From contig JAJEAU010000019.1 of the NCBI GenBank assembly GCA_022824185.1, positions 62,001-126,000 of the forward strand: a DNA stretch of 64,000 nt, written 5' to 3'. This DNA comes from Dehalococcoidia bacterium (GTDB lineage: Bacteria > Chloroflexota > Dehalococcoidia > Lucifugimonadales > Lucifugimonadaceae). This document shows positions 52,354 through 62,523 of this stretch, in pieces. The notes below the pieces were generated by a model. It saw nothing but the letters and a program-made list of their open reading frames with translations, made no database searches and was not told the DNA's origin. A program made the position numbers and the translations under genes. Position 1 is the first letter of the stretch, and every line of letters begins with the position of its first letter.

Positions 52354-52390
52354 AACGGCTCGGCAGCTATCAGCCGCCGAGCCGTTTTTC
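52354..52390 (+). terminator. Strong rho-independent terminator
   Basis: AACGGCTCGGC pairs perfectly with GCCGAGCCGTT (11 bp, 11-base loop) and runs into TTTTTC. It ends the zinc-ribbon transcription unit. Confidence 0.88.
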
Positions 52391-52478
52391 TTTGTTCGCG
52401 TCCCAGCGAAACACCATCCCACCACGCTTGATCACCCGACCAATCGACGGAACGACCTACGAAGTCGAACCGTTTTCA

Positions 52479-52778
52479 TCAACCAGCATCATAGGACCAA
52501 ACATCTGACTCCACATCCACAACCTCAGCCTCCGGCGCGGCACTCTCGATAAACTCCAAAGCGCGCTCCAACAATCGCTCCGCCGTCCGATAATCGCCGC
52601 TTACAACTGACATCCCGATCGTCGCCGACTGCCAAGAATCGTTAGCATCGACCTCCGCCGCTGAAACCGACATCCGGTTACGCAACTTCGACACCACGGA
52701 GTGCACCACGCGCCGCTTATCCTTCAACGACGCAGAGGCGTGGATGTGCAATCTAGCCTTTGCCGCGGCGACGTGCAT
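52479..52778 (-). CDS. DUF503 (YlxP-like) protein
   Basis: 99 residues with the DUF503 pattern AKARLHIHASASLKDKRRVV, HSVVSKLRNRMSVSAAEVDA, and SWQSATIGMSVVSGDYRTAE. YlxP-type proteins are small, often encoded near rbfA/infB, and proposed to be ribosome related, but their role is not settled. Here it stands alone between the zinc-ribbon unit and an enolase-superfamily gene. Confidence 0.85.
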   Translation of the reverse strand: MHVAAAKARLHIHASASLKDKRRVVHSVVSKLRNRMSVSAAEVDANDSWQSATIGMSVVSGDYRTAERLLERALEFIESAAPEAEVVDVESDVWSYDAG

Positions 52779-52833
52779 CCTATTTGAAGCCCGAAACTAC
52801 GATATTCGTCGCGCGAATCACAGGGAGAGCGTA

Positions 52834-54003
52834 TCAAAAAGCCAAGTACGGTTCGCTCTCCACCGTCACATATTCACACGGAGGAAACTTCTCCAGCGCA
52901 TCCACGTCGATCTCCGTACCCCAACCCGGCCCCTCCGGCACCGTCGCCCGACCATCCGAGATCGGGATCATCTCCGTCAACACCGCCTCGTACGCCTTCA
53001 GGAAACTCACGAAAATCTCCTGCATGAACGCATTGGGTATCGCCATGTCCAAATGCAGGCTAGCCACCGTTGACAACGGCCCGTTCGAGTTGTGAGGCGC
53101 AACCGATACGTAGTGCATCTCCGCCGCAGAAGCGATCTTCCGCAACTCCGTGATCCCGCCAGCATGGCAGATATCCGGTTGAATCACACTCGCCGCATGG
53201 GACTCGAGCAACGGCCTGAAATCCCACCGGTTATACATCTGCTCGCCCGTCGAAATAGGGATATTGATGTCCCGGGCCAACGCAGCCAACGCGTCAACGT
53301 TGTCCCAAAGTATCGGTTCCTCCAACCAAGCCACGTTGTACTTCTCGATCATCGGGGCAATCCGACGTGCGCTCCAGATATCCAACCTCCCCCGAACATC
53401 AACCGCAACTTCAACCGATCCGCCCACGGATTCCCTGACCGCCTTCACCATTTCCACTCCCCGTTCCATCCTCTCCGGATCAATCACCTGCGGCCCGGCA
53501 AACGGATAGAACTTCATCGCCCTCCAACCGTCAGCCACAAGCTCCGCAGACCGACGAGCAAAATCGTCAACCGTCAAAGCGCCCGAACCCAACCCATCGT
53601 CTTCCGTCGGATCGAACCAACCGTTCGCGTACGCCCGGATGTCATCCCGAACCTTCCCGCCGATCAGTTCATAAACCGGAATCCCCAACGCCTTTGCCTT
53701 CAAATCATTCAACGCCAGATCGATACCGCTGATCGCACTCATCGAAACCGCGCCGCCGGTCCAAGTTACGCGCCGATACAACGACGTCCAGATATGCTCG
53801 ATCTGAAACGGATCCTTCCCCTCGAGATACTTTGCAAACTCCCCGATCTCCGCCGCAACCCCGGCGTCCTTGTACTGCGTGCTCGCTTCGCCCCAGCCGT
53901 AATCACCCGTATCCGTAGTAATCCTCACGAACATCCAGTTCGTCCCAGCCGTCTTGTGCACCGGCGTGCTCATCCGAAACACATCTACATCAGTGATCTT
54001 CAT
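52834..54003 (-). CDS. Mandelate racemase/muconate lactonizing enzyme family protein, galactonate dehydratase-like
   Basis: Complete enolase-superfamily enzyme, 389 residues. N-terminal cap (MKITDVDVFRMSTPVHKTAG) and barrel: AMKFYPFAGPQV carries the lysine, VEVAVDVRGRLDI the first ligand aspartate, VAWLEEPILWDNV the second, and IPISTGEQMYNRWDF the third. The acid/base histidine is in YVSVAPHNSNGPLSTVASLH. These residues fit the DgoD-like acid-sugar dehydratase group. The substrate is not certain. It lies between the YlxP-like gene and the ATP synthase operon without overlap. Confidence 0.9.
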   Translation of the reverse strand: MKITDVDVFRMSTPVHKTAGTNWMFVRITTDTGDYGWGEASTQYKDAGVAAEIGEFAKYLEGKDPFQIEHIWTSLYRRVTWTGGAVSMSAISGIDLALNDLKAKALGIPVYELIGGKVRDDIRAYANGWFDPTEDDGLGSGALTVDDFARRSAELVADGWRAMKFYPFAGPQVIDPERMERGVEMVKAVRESVGGSVEVAVDVRGRLDIWSARRIAPMIEKYNVAWLEEPILWDNVDALAALARDINIPISTGEQMYNRWDFRPLLESHAASVIQPDICHAGGITELRKIASAAEMHYVSVAPHNSNGPLSTVASLHLDMAIPNAFMQEIFVSFLKAYEAVLTEMIPISDGRATVPEGPGWGTEIDVDALEKFPPCEYVTVESEPYLAF

Positions 54004-54166
54004 CGTTGCAATACAGCCCTTTGCTCAAGTCTTTGGCATCCAGATCAAACGCCAACGCTTAATCCTAATCGTCCATGGCAGACATCACTGTCCAACCCCG
54101 CCGAAACAACCTGAATCCGAAGACGGTCGTGGAAAACGCACCGCGAAGCAAAGCTCGCAGACCAGA

Positions 54167-54586
54167 CTACCTCTGGCCCCGTCGCCGCCTCTGCGAGAAC
54201 CGCAACCTCATCTGCGCACGCCTCAACGAAGCCAGCGCACGTTCCATATCCAGATCATCGCCGTGCTGGTCGATCCGTTCCTGAGCCCGTTGAACCGCTA
54301 TAGCCGCCCGTTCTTCATCGATCTCATCCTCGCGCTCCGCTGCATCCGCCAACACCGTAATTCTGTCGGCCAGAACCTCCAAGAAACCACCAGTCACGAT
54401 GATCGCCTGCTCCTCTTCACCGCTCTCGCCGAACCGCATCTCGCCCGGCACCAACGTCGTCATCAACGCCGCGTGAGAAGGCAGCACCGTCAACTCGCCA
54501 TCCGCACCTGGAGCAGTCACGTAATCAACACCGCCCGAATAAGTCTCCCTTTCGGCGGTAACAATGCTGAGGTGCATCCGAGCCAT
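54167..54586 (-). CDS. atpC: ATP synthase F1 epsilon subunit
   Basis: 139 residues. The beta domain is SIVTAERETYSGGVDYVTAP, GELTVLPSHAALMTTLVPGE, then EVLADRITVLADAAER. The helical C-terminal arm is RAAIAVQRAQERIDQHGDDL plus a basic end RRRRGQR. It is the last gene of the ATP synthase operon, 48 bases after atpD. The epsilon subunit links the rotor to the c-ring and can inhibit ATP hydrolysis. Confidence 0.93.
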   Translation of the reverse strand: MARMHLSIVTAERETYSGGVDYVTAPGADGELTVLPSHAALMTTLVPGEMRFGESGEEEQAIIVTGGFLEVLADRITVLADAAEREDEIDEERAAIAVQRAQERIDQHGDDLDMERALASLRRAQMRLRFSQRRRRGQR

Positions 54587-54634
54587 GACTGCTCTCTAAA
54601 TCCTTTGTGTCTCGCTACGTTGTATTGTCGATCT

Positions 54635-56095
<1,461 letters not shown>

Positions 56096-56167
56096 TTAGT
56101 TTCGATTTTTGCTTTCGCTCGTCGGGCGAGGATTTCTTCTTTCCCTCTCCCAGAGGGTTTCTTCTTT

Positions 56168-56201
56168 CCCCTCTCCCACTGGGAGAGGGTCAGGGTGAGG
56201 G
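56168..56201 (+). repeat. Dispersed palindromic repeat, family A, copy 3
   Basis: CCCTCTCCC-ACT-GGGAGAGGG gives a perfect 9-bp stem, followed by TCAGGGTGAGGG. It lies within the ATP synthase operon between atpG and atpD, directly after the atpG stop. A partial copy (CCCTCTCCCAGAGGG) lies just upstream at 56143-56157. Confidence 0.75.
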
Positions 56202-56203
56202 CA

Positions 56204-57073
56204 TTACCCCTGAACACCGGCAACACCACCGACGATGTCTAGCAACTCGCCGGTAATCGATTCCTGCCGTGCCTTGTTCAGGTCCAGCGTCAACTCCTCG
56301 ATCAACTCATTCGCGTTATCCGTAGCATTCTGCATCGCGATCATCCGCGCCGAATGCTCACTCGCCTGCGCCTCCAAAATCGTGTGATAGACCTGCGTCT
56401 CGACATACCGCGGCGCGATGTTCGCCAACACCTCCGCTGGCGAAGGCTCGTAGATGTAATCCAGATACATCACCGGACCATCATCAGATTCCGCAGGCGT
56501 TTCTATCGGCAGAAGCTGCACATTCACCGGCCTCTGCACCGACGTATTGACAAATTGCGCGTAGACCAGCTTCACCGTATCCACTTCACCAGACCGGTAC
56601 CGATCAATCACAAACGATGAGATATCCAACGTGTCCGCCAGCGATGGGCGATCCCCAACCGAGAAGCTAGCCACAAGATTCTGCCCCGTCCGAGCCGCAA
56701 ATCTCTCACCCTTCCGACCAATGCCGACCGTGTCGATCGGTACACCAACTTCGGTATACTCCCTAGCCGCCAATCGCAGGATGTTCCCCACCAACGCTCC
56801 GGCCAGTCCGCGATCGGGCGTCACCAAAACCAGCAACTCCCGATTATTCGGACGCCTCAACAACAGCGGATCGAGCGTCTCCTCTTCCGCCTCCAACCGC
56901 ATCACCAAATGCGACAACACTTCCCGCATCTGGTCCGCATACGGCCTACCGTTCCGTACCATCTGCTGAGCACGCTGCATCCGCGACGCCGCGATCAACT
57001 GCATCGCGCTCGTGATCTTCGCAGTGTTGCTGACCGATCTGATCCGGTCTCGTATGTCCTTCAGGCTAGGCAT
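56204..57073 (-). CDS. atpG: ATP synthase F1 gamma subunit
   Basis: Central rotor shaft, 289 residues. N-terminal helix MPSLKDIRDRIRSVSNTAKI, then TSAMQLIAASRMQRAQQMV, middle part LVTPDRGLAGALVGNILRLA, and the conserved C-terminal helix MIAMQNATDNANELIEELTL followed by NKARQESITGELLDIVGGV. Upstream gene atpA is 42 bases away. Confidence 0.96.
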   Translation of the reverse strand: MPSLKDIRDRIRSVSNTAKITSAMQLIAASRMQRAQQMVRNGRPYADQMREVLSHLVMRLEAEEETLDPLLLRRPNNRELLVLVTPDRGLAGALVGNILRLAAREYTEVGVPIDTVGIGRKGERFAARTGQNLVASFSVGDRPSLADTLDISSFVIDRYRSGEVDTVKLVYAQFVNTSVQRPVNVQLLPIETPAESDDGPVMYLDYIYEPSPAEVLANIAPRYVETQVYHTILEAQASEHSARMIAMQNATDNANELIEELTLDLNKARQESITGELLDIVGGVAGVQG

Positions 57074-57115
57074 CTTTTACGCCATCAGTCCCTTAAAGCT
57101 AACCTCTAACTTCAA

Positions 57116-58636
57116 CTAGGCCGCCACAAGATCCGCGGTCTGCTTGAATGCCGCTACAGCATCCATCAGCTTCTCGCCATTCTCATCGCTCAACTCGCCC
57201 GTCTCGTTGATCTCGGCCAAAAGCTCTGGCAGGTTTGCAGCGAGGTACTCGTACCACTGCGCCTCAAACTCCCGCACACGATCCACATCCACATCATCGA
57301 GCGCGCCTTCATTCGCCACGTGGAACAACGCAACTTGGTTCTCGTACGTTATCGGAGCGTTCTCATCCTGCTTCAGCAACTCACGGAACCGCTCACCACG
57401 CGCCAACTGACGCCTCGTAACCGGATCCAAGTCCTCAGCACCGAACTGAGCAAACGTCGCCAGCGCATCGAACTGCGCCATCTCCGTCTTCAAGCTACCC
57501 GCAACGTCCTTCATCCCGCGCCGCTGCGCCGATGATCCCACACGAGTAACCGAGATACCCGAGTTCACCGCCGGACGAATACCAGCGTTGAAAAGGTCCG
57601 GCTCAAGGAACAACTGACCATCCGTAATCGAAATCACGTTAGTCGGAATGTAGGCAGAAACGTCACCAGCCAGCGTCTCGATAATCGGCAACGCCGTAAT
57701 CGATCCACCGCCGAACTCCGGCGCCATCCTAGCGGCACGCTCCAACAATCGGGAGTGCAGATAGAAAACGTCACCGGGGTATGCCTCACGACCAGGCGGT
57801 CGCCTCAGCAACAGCGACATCTGACGATACGCCCAAGCGTGCTTCGAAAGGTCATCGTAGACGATCAAAACGTCCTTGCCCTTCGACATGAAATACTCCG
57901 CCATCGTGCATCCCGCATACGGAGCGAGGAACTGTGTCGGAGCCGGATCAGAAGCGTTCGCCGCCACGATGATCGTATTGTCCAACGCACCCTGATCCGC
58001 AAACCGCTGCACGATCCCCGCAACCTTCGACGCCTTCTGACCAATCGCAACATATACACCGATCATGTCGGAGTCTCGTTGGTTGATGATCGCATCCACA
58101 CACAGCGACGTCTTCCCTGTCGACCTGTCCCCGATAACCAGTTCACGCTGCCCACGACCGACCGGCACCATCGCATCCACAACCTTCACCCCGAACTGCA
58201 CCGGCTGATTCACCGGCTGCCGAGTAATCACACCAGGTGCAATCTTCTCAACCGGAAGAGTCTCAGACGTGTTCGGCGGTGCCTGACCATCCAACGCTCG
58301 ACCCAACGGGTCCACCACTCGGCCGAGTAACTCATCACCAACCGGCACCTCAAGAATGCGCCCCGTCGACCTCACCTCATCTCCCTCACGAACCTGAAGA
58401 TAATCACCCATGATCACCGCACCGACCGACTCCTCCTCGAGGTTCAGCGCCAGACCCAGAATATCGCCCGGGAACTGCAAAATCTCATTCAGTCTGACAC
58501 CCGCCAGACCATGGATCCGCGCGATCCCATCTCCCGCCTCCACAACGGTTCCAACGTCTACCATCGTGAGCTCGCCGCCGAACTCCTCGATCTGACGCTT
58601 GATTACGGATGCAATATCCTGCCCTGCTGTGGTCAT
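57116..58636 (-). CDS. atpA: ATP synthase F1 alpha subunit
   Basis: Regulatory nucleotide-binding subunit, 506 residues. Walker A is GDRSTGKTSLCVDAI, and the signature PAVNSGISVTRVGSSAQ is intact. N-terminal beta-barrel VDVGTVVEAGDGIARIHGLA. The arginine that reaches the beta catalytic site lies in SGISVTRVG. Start MTTAGQDIASVIKRQIEEF. A 125-base gap with a repeat separates it from atpH. Confidence 0.97.
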   Translation of the reverse strand: MTTAGQDIASVIKRQIEEFGGELTMVDVGTVVEAGDGIARIHGLAGVRLNEILQFPGDILGLALNLEEESVGAVIMGDYLQVREGDEVRSTGRILEVPVGDELLGRVVDPLGRALDGQAPPNTSETLPVEKIAPGVITRQPVNQPVQFGVKVVDAMVPVGRGQRELVIGDRSTGKTSLCVDAIINQRDSDMIGVYVAIGQKASKVAGIVQRFADQGALDNTIIVAANASDPAPTQFLAPYAGCTMAEYFMSKGKDVLIVYDDLSKHAWAYRQMSLLLRRPPGREAYPGDVFYLHSRLLERAARMAPEFGGGSITALPIIETLAGDVSAYIPTNVISITDGQLFLEPDLFNAGIRPAVNSGISVTRVGSSAQRRGMKDVAGSLKTEMAQFDALATFAQFGAEDLDPVTRRQLARGERFRELLKQDENAPITYENQVALFHVANEGALDDVDVDRVREFEAQWYEYLAANLPELLAEINETGELSDENGEKLMDAVAAFKQTADLVAA

Positions 58637-58701
58637 CTACTTATCTCTCCTTGCCATCTCTGGGTTCTTCGCACACCCACGGTCATGCCGGTCTGACCCA
58701 C

Positions 58702-58730
58702 CGTCATTCCGGCGAAGGCCGGAATCCACA
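58702..58730 (+). repeat. Dispersed palindromic repeat, family B, copy 2
   Basis: ATTCCGGC-GAAG-GCCGGAAT forms a perfect 8-bp stem with a GAAG loop, preceded by CGTC and followed by CCACA. It lies in the gap between atpH and atpA, inside the ATP synthase operon. Confidence 0.8.
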
Positions 58731-58761
58731 GGGGCAGTGCGCGTATTGTCTTTGCCAATAA

Positions 58762-59307
58762 TCATGCCGACAACGGCCTCTGCGACAGCGACTCCCTCAT
58801 CGACCGCAACCGTGTCCGCGTGCTTCCATCAAATAAACGATCCCCAACTCGCGCAACCACACCACCGATGATCTCCGGATCGACACTCTCCGTAACCTCG
58901 ATCCGCTCATGCCCCGTCATCTCCCGCAGACTCTCCACGATTCGCCCACGCCTCGCGTCGTCCAGCGGCACCGCCGTCGTTATCTCGGCGCGCCCGATCC
59001 CCAAGTGTTCATCCAGCAACTCCTGGAACACATCGCAAACGCCGCCGAATCGCTCAACATCACCATTCGCCACAATCAGCGAAACCAAGTTCCGCACCAA
59101 CGGATCAACTCCGCTGATCAACGTCCCGACACCATCCAACTTCACCGTCTCGGGCACCGACGGCGCAGCCATGAACGCCTGAACGTCCGACTCCGTGAAC
59201 ACCTCACGAGCCGTCGCCAGATCGCGCTCCCAGACCTCAAGCGCATCGCGCTCAATCGCAATCGCGAATGCCGCCTGAGCGTATCTTCTGACCGATGTCG
59301 ATGCCAT
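58762..59307 (-). CDS. atpH: ATP synthase F1 delta subunit
   Basis: Peripheral-stalk cap, 181 residues: MASTSVRRYAQAAFAIAIER at the start, LVSLIVANGDVERFGGVCDV in the middle, AEITTAVPLDDARRGRIVES and DPEIIGGVVARVGDRLFDGS near the end, all delta-type motifs. It follows atpF by 32 bases. Confidence 0.93.
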   Translation of the reverse strand: MASTSVRRYAQAAFAIAIERDALEVWERDLATAREVFTESDVQAFMAAPSVPETVKLDGVGTLISGVDPLVRNLVSLIVANGDVERFGGVCDVFQELLDEHLGIGRAEITTAVPLDDARRGRIVESLREMTGHERIEVTESVDPEIIGGVVARVGDRLFDGSTRTRLRSMRESLSQRPLSA

Positions 59308-59339
59308 CTACTTACGCTTAACTAACTCTTCACTCGGAA

Positions 59340-59840
59340 TCAGTTGTTCCGAGCGTCAAGACCTTCTTCCAACACGCGGTCGATCAGCTCACGATGAGCA
59401 CTCTCGTCAAGCGACTGCTCGACGATCCGCTCCGCCGCCAAGATCGCAATCCCGGCAAACTCGCTCCTGACCTCTTCAACCGCCGCAGATCGCTCTCGAC
59501 GAATCTCCTCACGCGCCCGGTCAAGCATCTCCTCGACCTGCGCACGAGTCCGCTCCGCCTCCTGCTCCCGCAATCGACCAGCAGCATCTCGCGCCTCCGC
59601 GATAAGCTCCTGTCCTTCACGACGAGCATTCGCAAGCTCCTGCTCCACGCGCTCCGCAGACGATGCCGCCTCCGCACGCGCATTCTCAGCAGCCTCCAAG
59701 CTGTCACGGATCCGATCCGCGCGCTGATCCAACATACGGATTATCGGCCCGTATAGGAACATCCGCAGGAAGACCGCGATGACCGTAAACCCGACCAAGA
59801 AGGTCAATAGCCGGGGTAGGTCTATTCCCAATGCATCCAT
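59340..59840 (-). CDS. atpF: ATP synthase F0 subunit b
   Basis: 166 residues: one membrane helix (LLTFLVGFTVIAVFLRMFLY) followed by a long charged coiled coil (AENARAEAASSAERVEQELA and onward) that dimerises and connects F0 with delta. Normal length. A 119-base gap precedes it after atpE. Confidence 0.93.
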   Translation of the reverse strand: MDALGIDLPRLLTFLVGFTVIAVFLRMFLYGPIIRMLDQRADRIRDSLEAAENARAEAASSAERVEQELANARREGQELIAEARDAAGRLREQEAERTRAQVEEMLDRAREEIRRERSAAVEEVRSEFAGIAILAAERIVEQSLDESAHRELIDRVLEEGLDARNN

Positions 59841-59959
59841 GAGAATCTCCGGTTCGTTACTTCATCACTCTGTTCGACGCACCAACACACCGGCGGAAGA
59901 GATCATTCAAGCCTGCTCGCGCAGCCGATCCTAACGCCGATGCGCCGACGAGTTGTCGA

Positions 59960-60226
<267 letters not shown>

Positions 60227-60348
60227 CTATCCATTCAGGCACCGACGGTACTTCACACGCATCTGACCTGGCGTCCAATTCGCCAAACGTCAAACGCAGC
60301 ATGCCAAATTTAGTCGCCCCACTGTCGCCATCCCAACGACCCGAGGCG

Positions 60349-60417
60349 TCATCCCGACGTTCCACCACGTCATTCCCGCGTTCCCCCTCGTCATTCCGGC
60401 GAAGGCCGGAACCCACA
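60349..60417 (+). repeat. Dispersed palindromic repeat, family B, copy 3 plus half copies
   Basis: A full copy at 60389-60417 (TCATTCCGGCGAAGGCCGGA) is preceded by two partial repeats of the same start: CATCCCGACGTTCCACCACG and TCATTCCCGCGTTCCCCCTC. They lie between atpB and atpE. Confidence 0.7.
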
Positions 60418-60459
60418 AGCGCCGATGCTTCCGAACGAACATGCACGATCCTCATAGCC

Positions 60460-61776
60460 CTAGTGCCCCTCCCCTTCGTGATGGTCGCCTTCCGGATGAT
60501 GGTGCGGCATGATCGCAAACGCACCGAACATCAATGTCAACACAGAGAAGATGATCGCCTGGATAAACCCGACGAACAGCTCCAGACCGATAAACGGAAT
60601 CATCCCGATCAGCGGGAACAGGAATCCCATCGCAATCAGCAATATCTCACCGGCAAACATATTCCCGAACAACCGGAACGTGAAGCTGATCACCTTGATG
60701 AACTCGCCGACAAGCTCGAGTATCCCGACAAAAAGATCGATCGGATTCCGCTTGAACGGATTCCCCACGAACTTGTCCCAATACCCCCAGACTCCCAGCG
60801 TCTTGATACCCCAGAACTGCACACTCACCATCGCGAATATCGCAATCGCCAGCGTCATATTCAAATCCGTGCTCGAACCCCTCAGATAAGGCACCAGCAA
60901 CCCCACACGCTTCCCTTCCATTCCCGCATACTCACCAGGATTCGCGCTGTAGAACTCCGTGCTCGGAGTTACACCCGGAGCCACACTGCCATCCACCCGT
61001 TGCGCGATCTTCACCACATCCGCCGCCGTCGGATGCACCGGATCCTCGACGTCATACGCCACGATATCGATCAACGACAGCTTGTAGTCCTCACCTCTGC
61101 CCAGCGGCAATATCCTCACGCCGCCACCGTCAAACACCACAAACCGCTCTTCCCCATACGTCTCCATCGTCTTACCTAGATACTTCTGCAGATCCTTGTC
61201 ATCCGCATGGCTCTCGATGAAATGACCCAGCCCTTCCCCGTTCTTCCCAACGTCGTGATGCAACCCGTCCAGCAACGCCTCCGCGTGGTTCTCCTCCAGC
61301 TTCTTCTCAAACTTGTGGAAGAAAAACTCCTGCGTCGTCTCCACCCGACCGATAGTCCCGACCACCGGCACCACTCCAAGCCAGTTCGAAAACAGCACCA
61401 CCAAGAAGATCGCCGTCGCTACAGGCAGAAATATGCGGCCAGCCTTCCCCGACGTCGACTCCGCAAGCCCAATGAAGAACTCGTACATCACCTCCATCAA
61501 CGACTGCCATCTGCCCGGCACTTCCGACAGCTTCCGAGTCGCCAACCACGTCAACACCACCAGCACCAGCAACGCAGCGAAGAACATCACCGCCGTGTTC
61601 GTCAGCTGGTAATCGCCGATATACGTCACCAACTCGGCTGGAATCAGGATCAGAGGAACCGCACCACCGATGAATCCACCACCGAACGCGGCACCAAGGG
61701 CACCGCCCGCTACTGAGATGAGCGCCACAGCGAGCAGGAAGACCGCTATGGCTATGCCTTTAGGGGATGAGAGCAA
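60460..61776 (-). CDS. atpB: ATP synthase F0 subunit a with large extracytoplasmic insertion
   Basis: Proton channel subunit. At 438 residues it is much longer than the usual ~240-300. The core is normal: the essential arginine is in FTFRLFGNMFAGEILLIAMG, and the terminal helices include GLELFVGFIQAIIFSVLTLM. The extra sequence lies at about residues 144-292, between NWLGVVPVVGTIG and LLVPYLRGSSTDLNMTLA, the loop that faces outside in E. coli. It is hydrophilic (FEKKLEENHAEALLDGLHHD; GGVRILPLGRGEDYKLSLID) and resembles no domain I know. A His/Glu-rich tail (HHHPEGDHHEGEGH) ends the protein. Confidence 0.93.
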   Translation of the reverse strand: MLSSPKGIAIAVFLLAVALISVAGGALGAAFGGGFIGGAVPLILIPAELVTYIGDYQLTNTAVMFFAALLVLVVLTWLATRKLSEVPGRWQSLMEVMYEFFIGLAESTSGKAGRIFLPVATAIFLVVLFSNWLGVVPVVGTIGRVETTQEFFFHKFEKKLEENHAEALLDGLHHDVGKNGEGLGHFIESHADDKDLQKYLGKTMETYGEERFVVFDGGGVRILPLGRGEDYKLSLIDIVAYDVEDPVHPTAADVVKIAQRVDGSVAPGVTPSTEFYSANPGEYAGMEGKRVGLLVPYLRGSSTDLNMTLAIAIFAMVSVQFWGIKTLGVWGYWDKFVGNPFKRNPIDLFVGILELVGEFIKVISFTFRLFGNMFAGEILLIAMGFLFPLIGMIPFIGLELFVGFIQAIIFSVLTLMFGAFAIMPHHHPEGDHHEGEGH

Positions 61777-61880
61777 ACTCTCCCCCGGAAATTCCGACCA
61801 TCTGACCGTTTGGTTCTATCGACATCTCTTGTCTATTGTAGGAAGGCCCGACCGCCAGGCGATCAGCGGATCCCCGAAAC

Positions 61881-62138
61881 CTATTCCCGACGCTTGCTCT
61901 CGTCCTGCGCCCTCCCAAGATCAGTCAGCATCCGCATCATTCCGACCAGCGCGACAGCGATCCCCAAAAGGATCCCGACAATCAGCAACAGTGGCCTGCT
62001 GCCAACCATCCCATCCAACCACCAACCGAGCAACGCCCCGCCAGCGATACTCACGCCGACGAACCACCCGATCATGGTCAACCGCGCCAAAGTCGGGATG
62101 ACACCAGCAACCTTCTTAGCAGACCGCTCATCAGGCAT
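61881..62138 (-). CDS. ATP synthase-associated small membrane protein (AtpZ/AtpI-like)
   Basis: 85 residues from ATG 62138, with a GGCGGG ribosome site; the much longer open frame upstream runs through repeat DNA. Two helices: LTMIGWFVGVSIAGGALLGW and SRPLLLIVGILLGIAVALVG, then a charged end. The G-rich first helix and position as first gene before atpB match AtpZ/AtpI proteins, which help c-ring assembly or Mg2+ supply. The 104-base gap to atpB has no gene. Confidence 0.82.
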   Translation of the reverse strand: MPDERSAKKVAGVIPTLARLTMIGWFVGVSIAGGALLGWWLDGMVGSRPLLLIVGILLGIAVALVGMMRMLTDLGRAQDESKRRE

Positions 62139-62164
62139 CAAAATCCCGCCTTCACTCCCGTCAA

Positions 62165-62195
62165 TTATATGTAGAAATCTCCCTTCATCGGCAAG
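62165..62195 (-). promoter_or_regulatory. Candidate ATP synthase operon promoter
   Basis: A perfect TATAAT on the minus strand (62165-62170) lies 26 bases before the first gene, with TTGCCG (62190-62195) 19 bases upstream as a weak -35. The leader would be about 20 bases. Confidence 0.5.
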
Positions 62196-62210
62196 GACCA
62201 ATCGTCTAAG

Positions 62211-62390
62211 TCCCCTTTCGATGGCGAAAGGGGACGCGCATGAGCGAAGCGAGAGCGCAGGGGCATGCGGGCGGGGCCAGGGGCCAACAGCCCCTTTCAC
62301 GCAGCCCAAAGCACCAGACAACGGGAGAGAAAGGGGCGCGGGAGCCCAAAACACCGACAAATACAGCGGGGTTTGCCCGCCGAGGCGGGT
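62211..62390. repeat. Stem-loop-rich intergenic stretch
   Basis: This part of the 385-base gap (62139-62523) holds a perfect 11-bp stem (GTCCCCTTTCG-ATGG-CGAAAGGGGAC, 62211-62236), a 4-bp stem GGGC-CAACA-GCCC (62281-62293) and CCCGCC-GA-GGCGGG (62376-62389). The segment GCCCAAAGCACC has a near-copy GCCCAAAACACC 40 bases on. No coding signal or T-run is seen; it may be decayed repeat DNA. Confidence 0.55.
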
Positions 62391-62523
62391 CCCCATCAAC
62401 AATCATCAACCCAAAACGAAAACCACCACTCCCCTATCGCCACGAGACGTTATCTCCGCAGCACTTCCGGCAAACGTAAAGCAAAATCAGTCGGCGCCCC
62501 GACTGATTGCGAATGAGGTCTCG

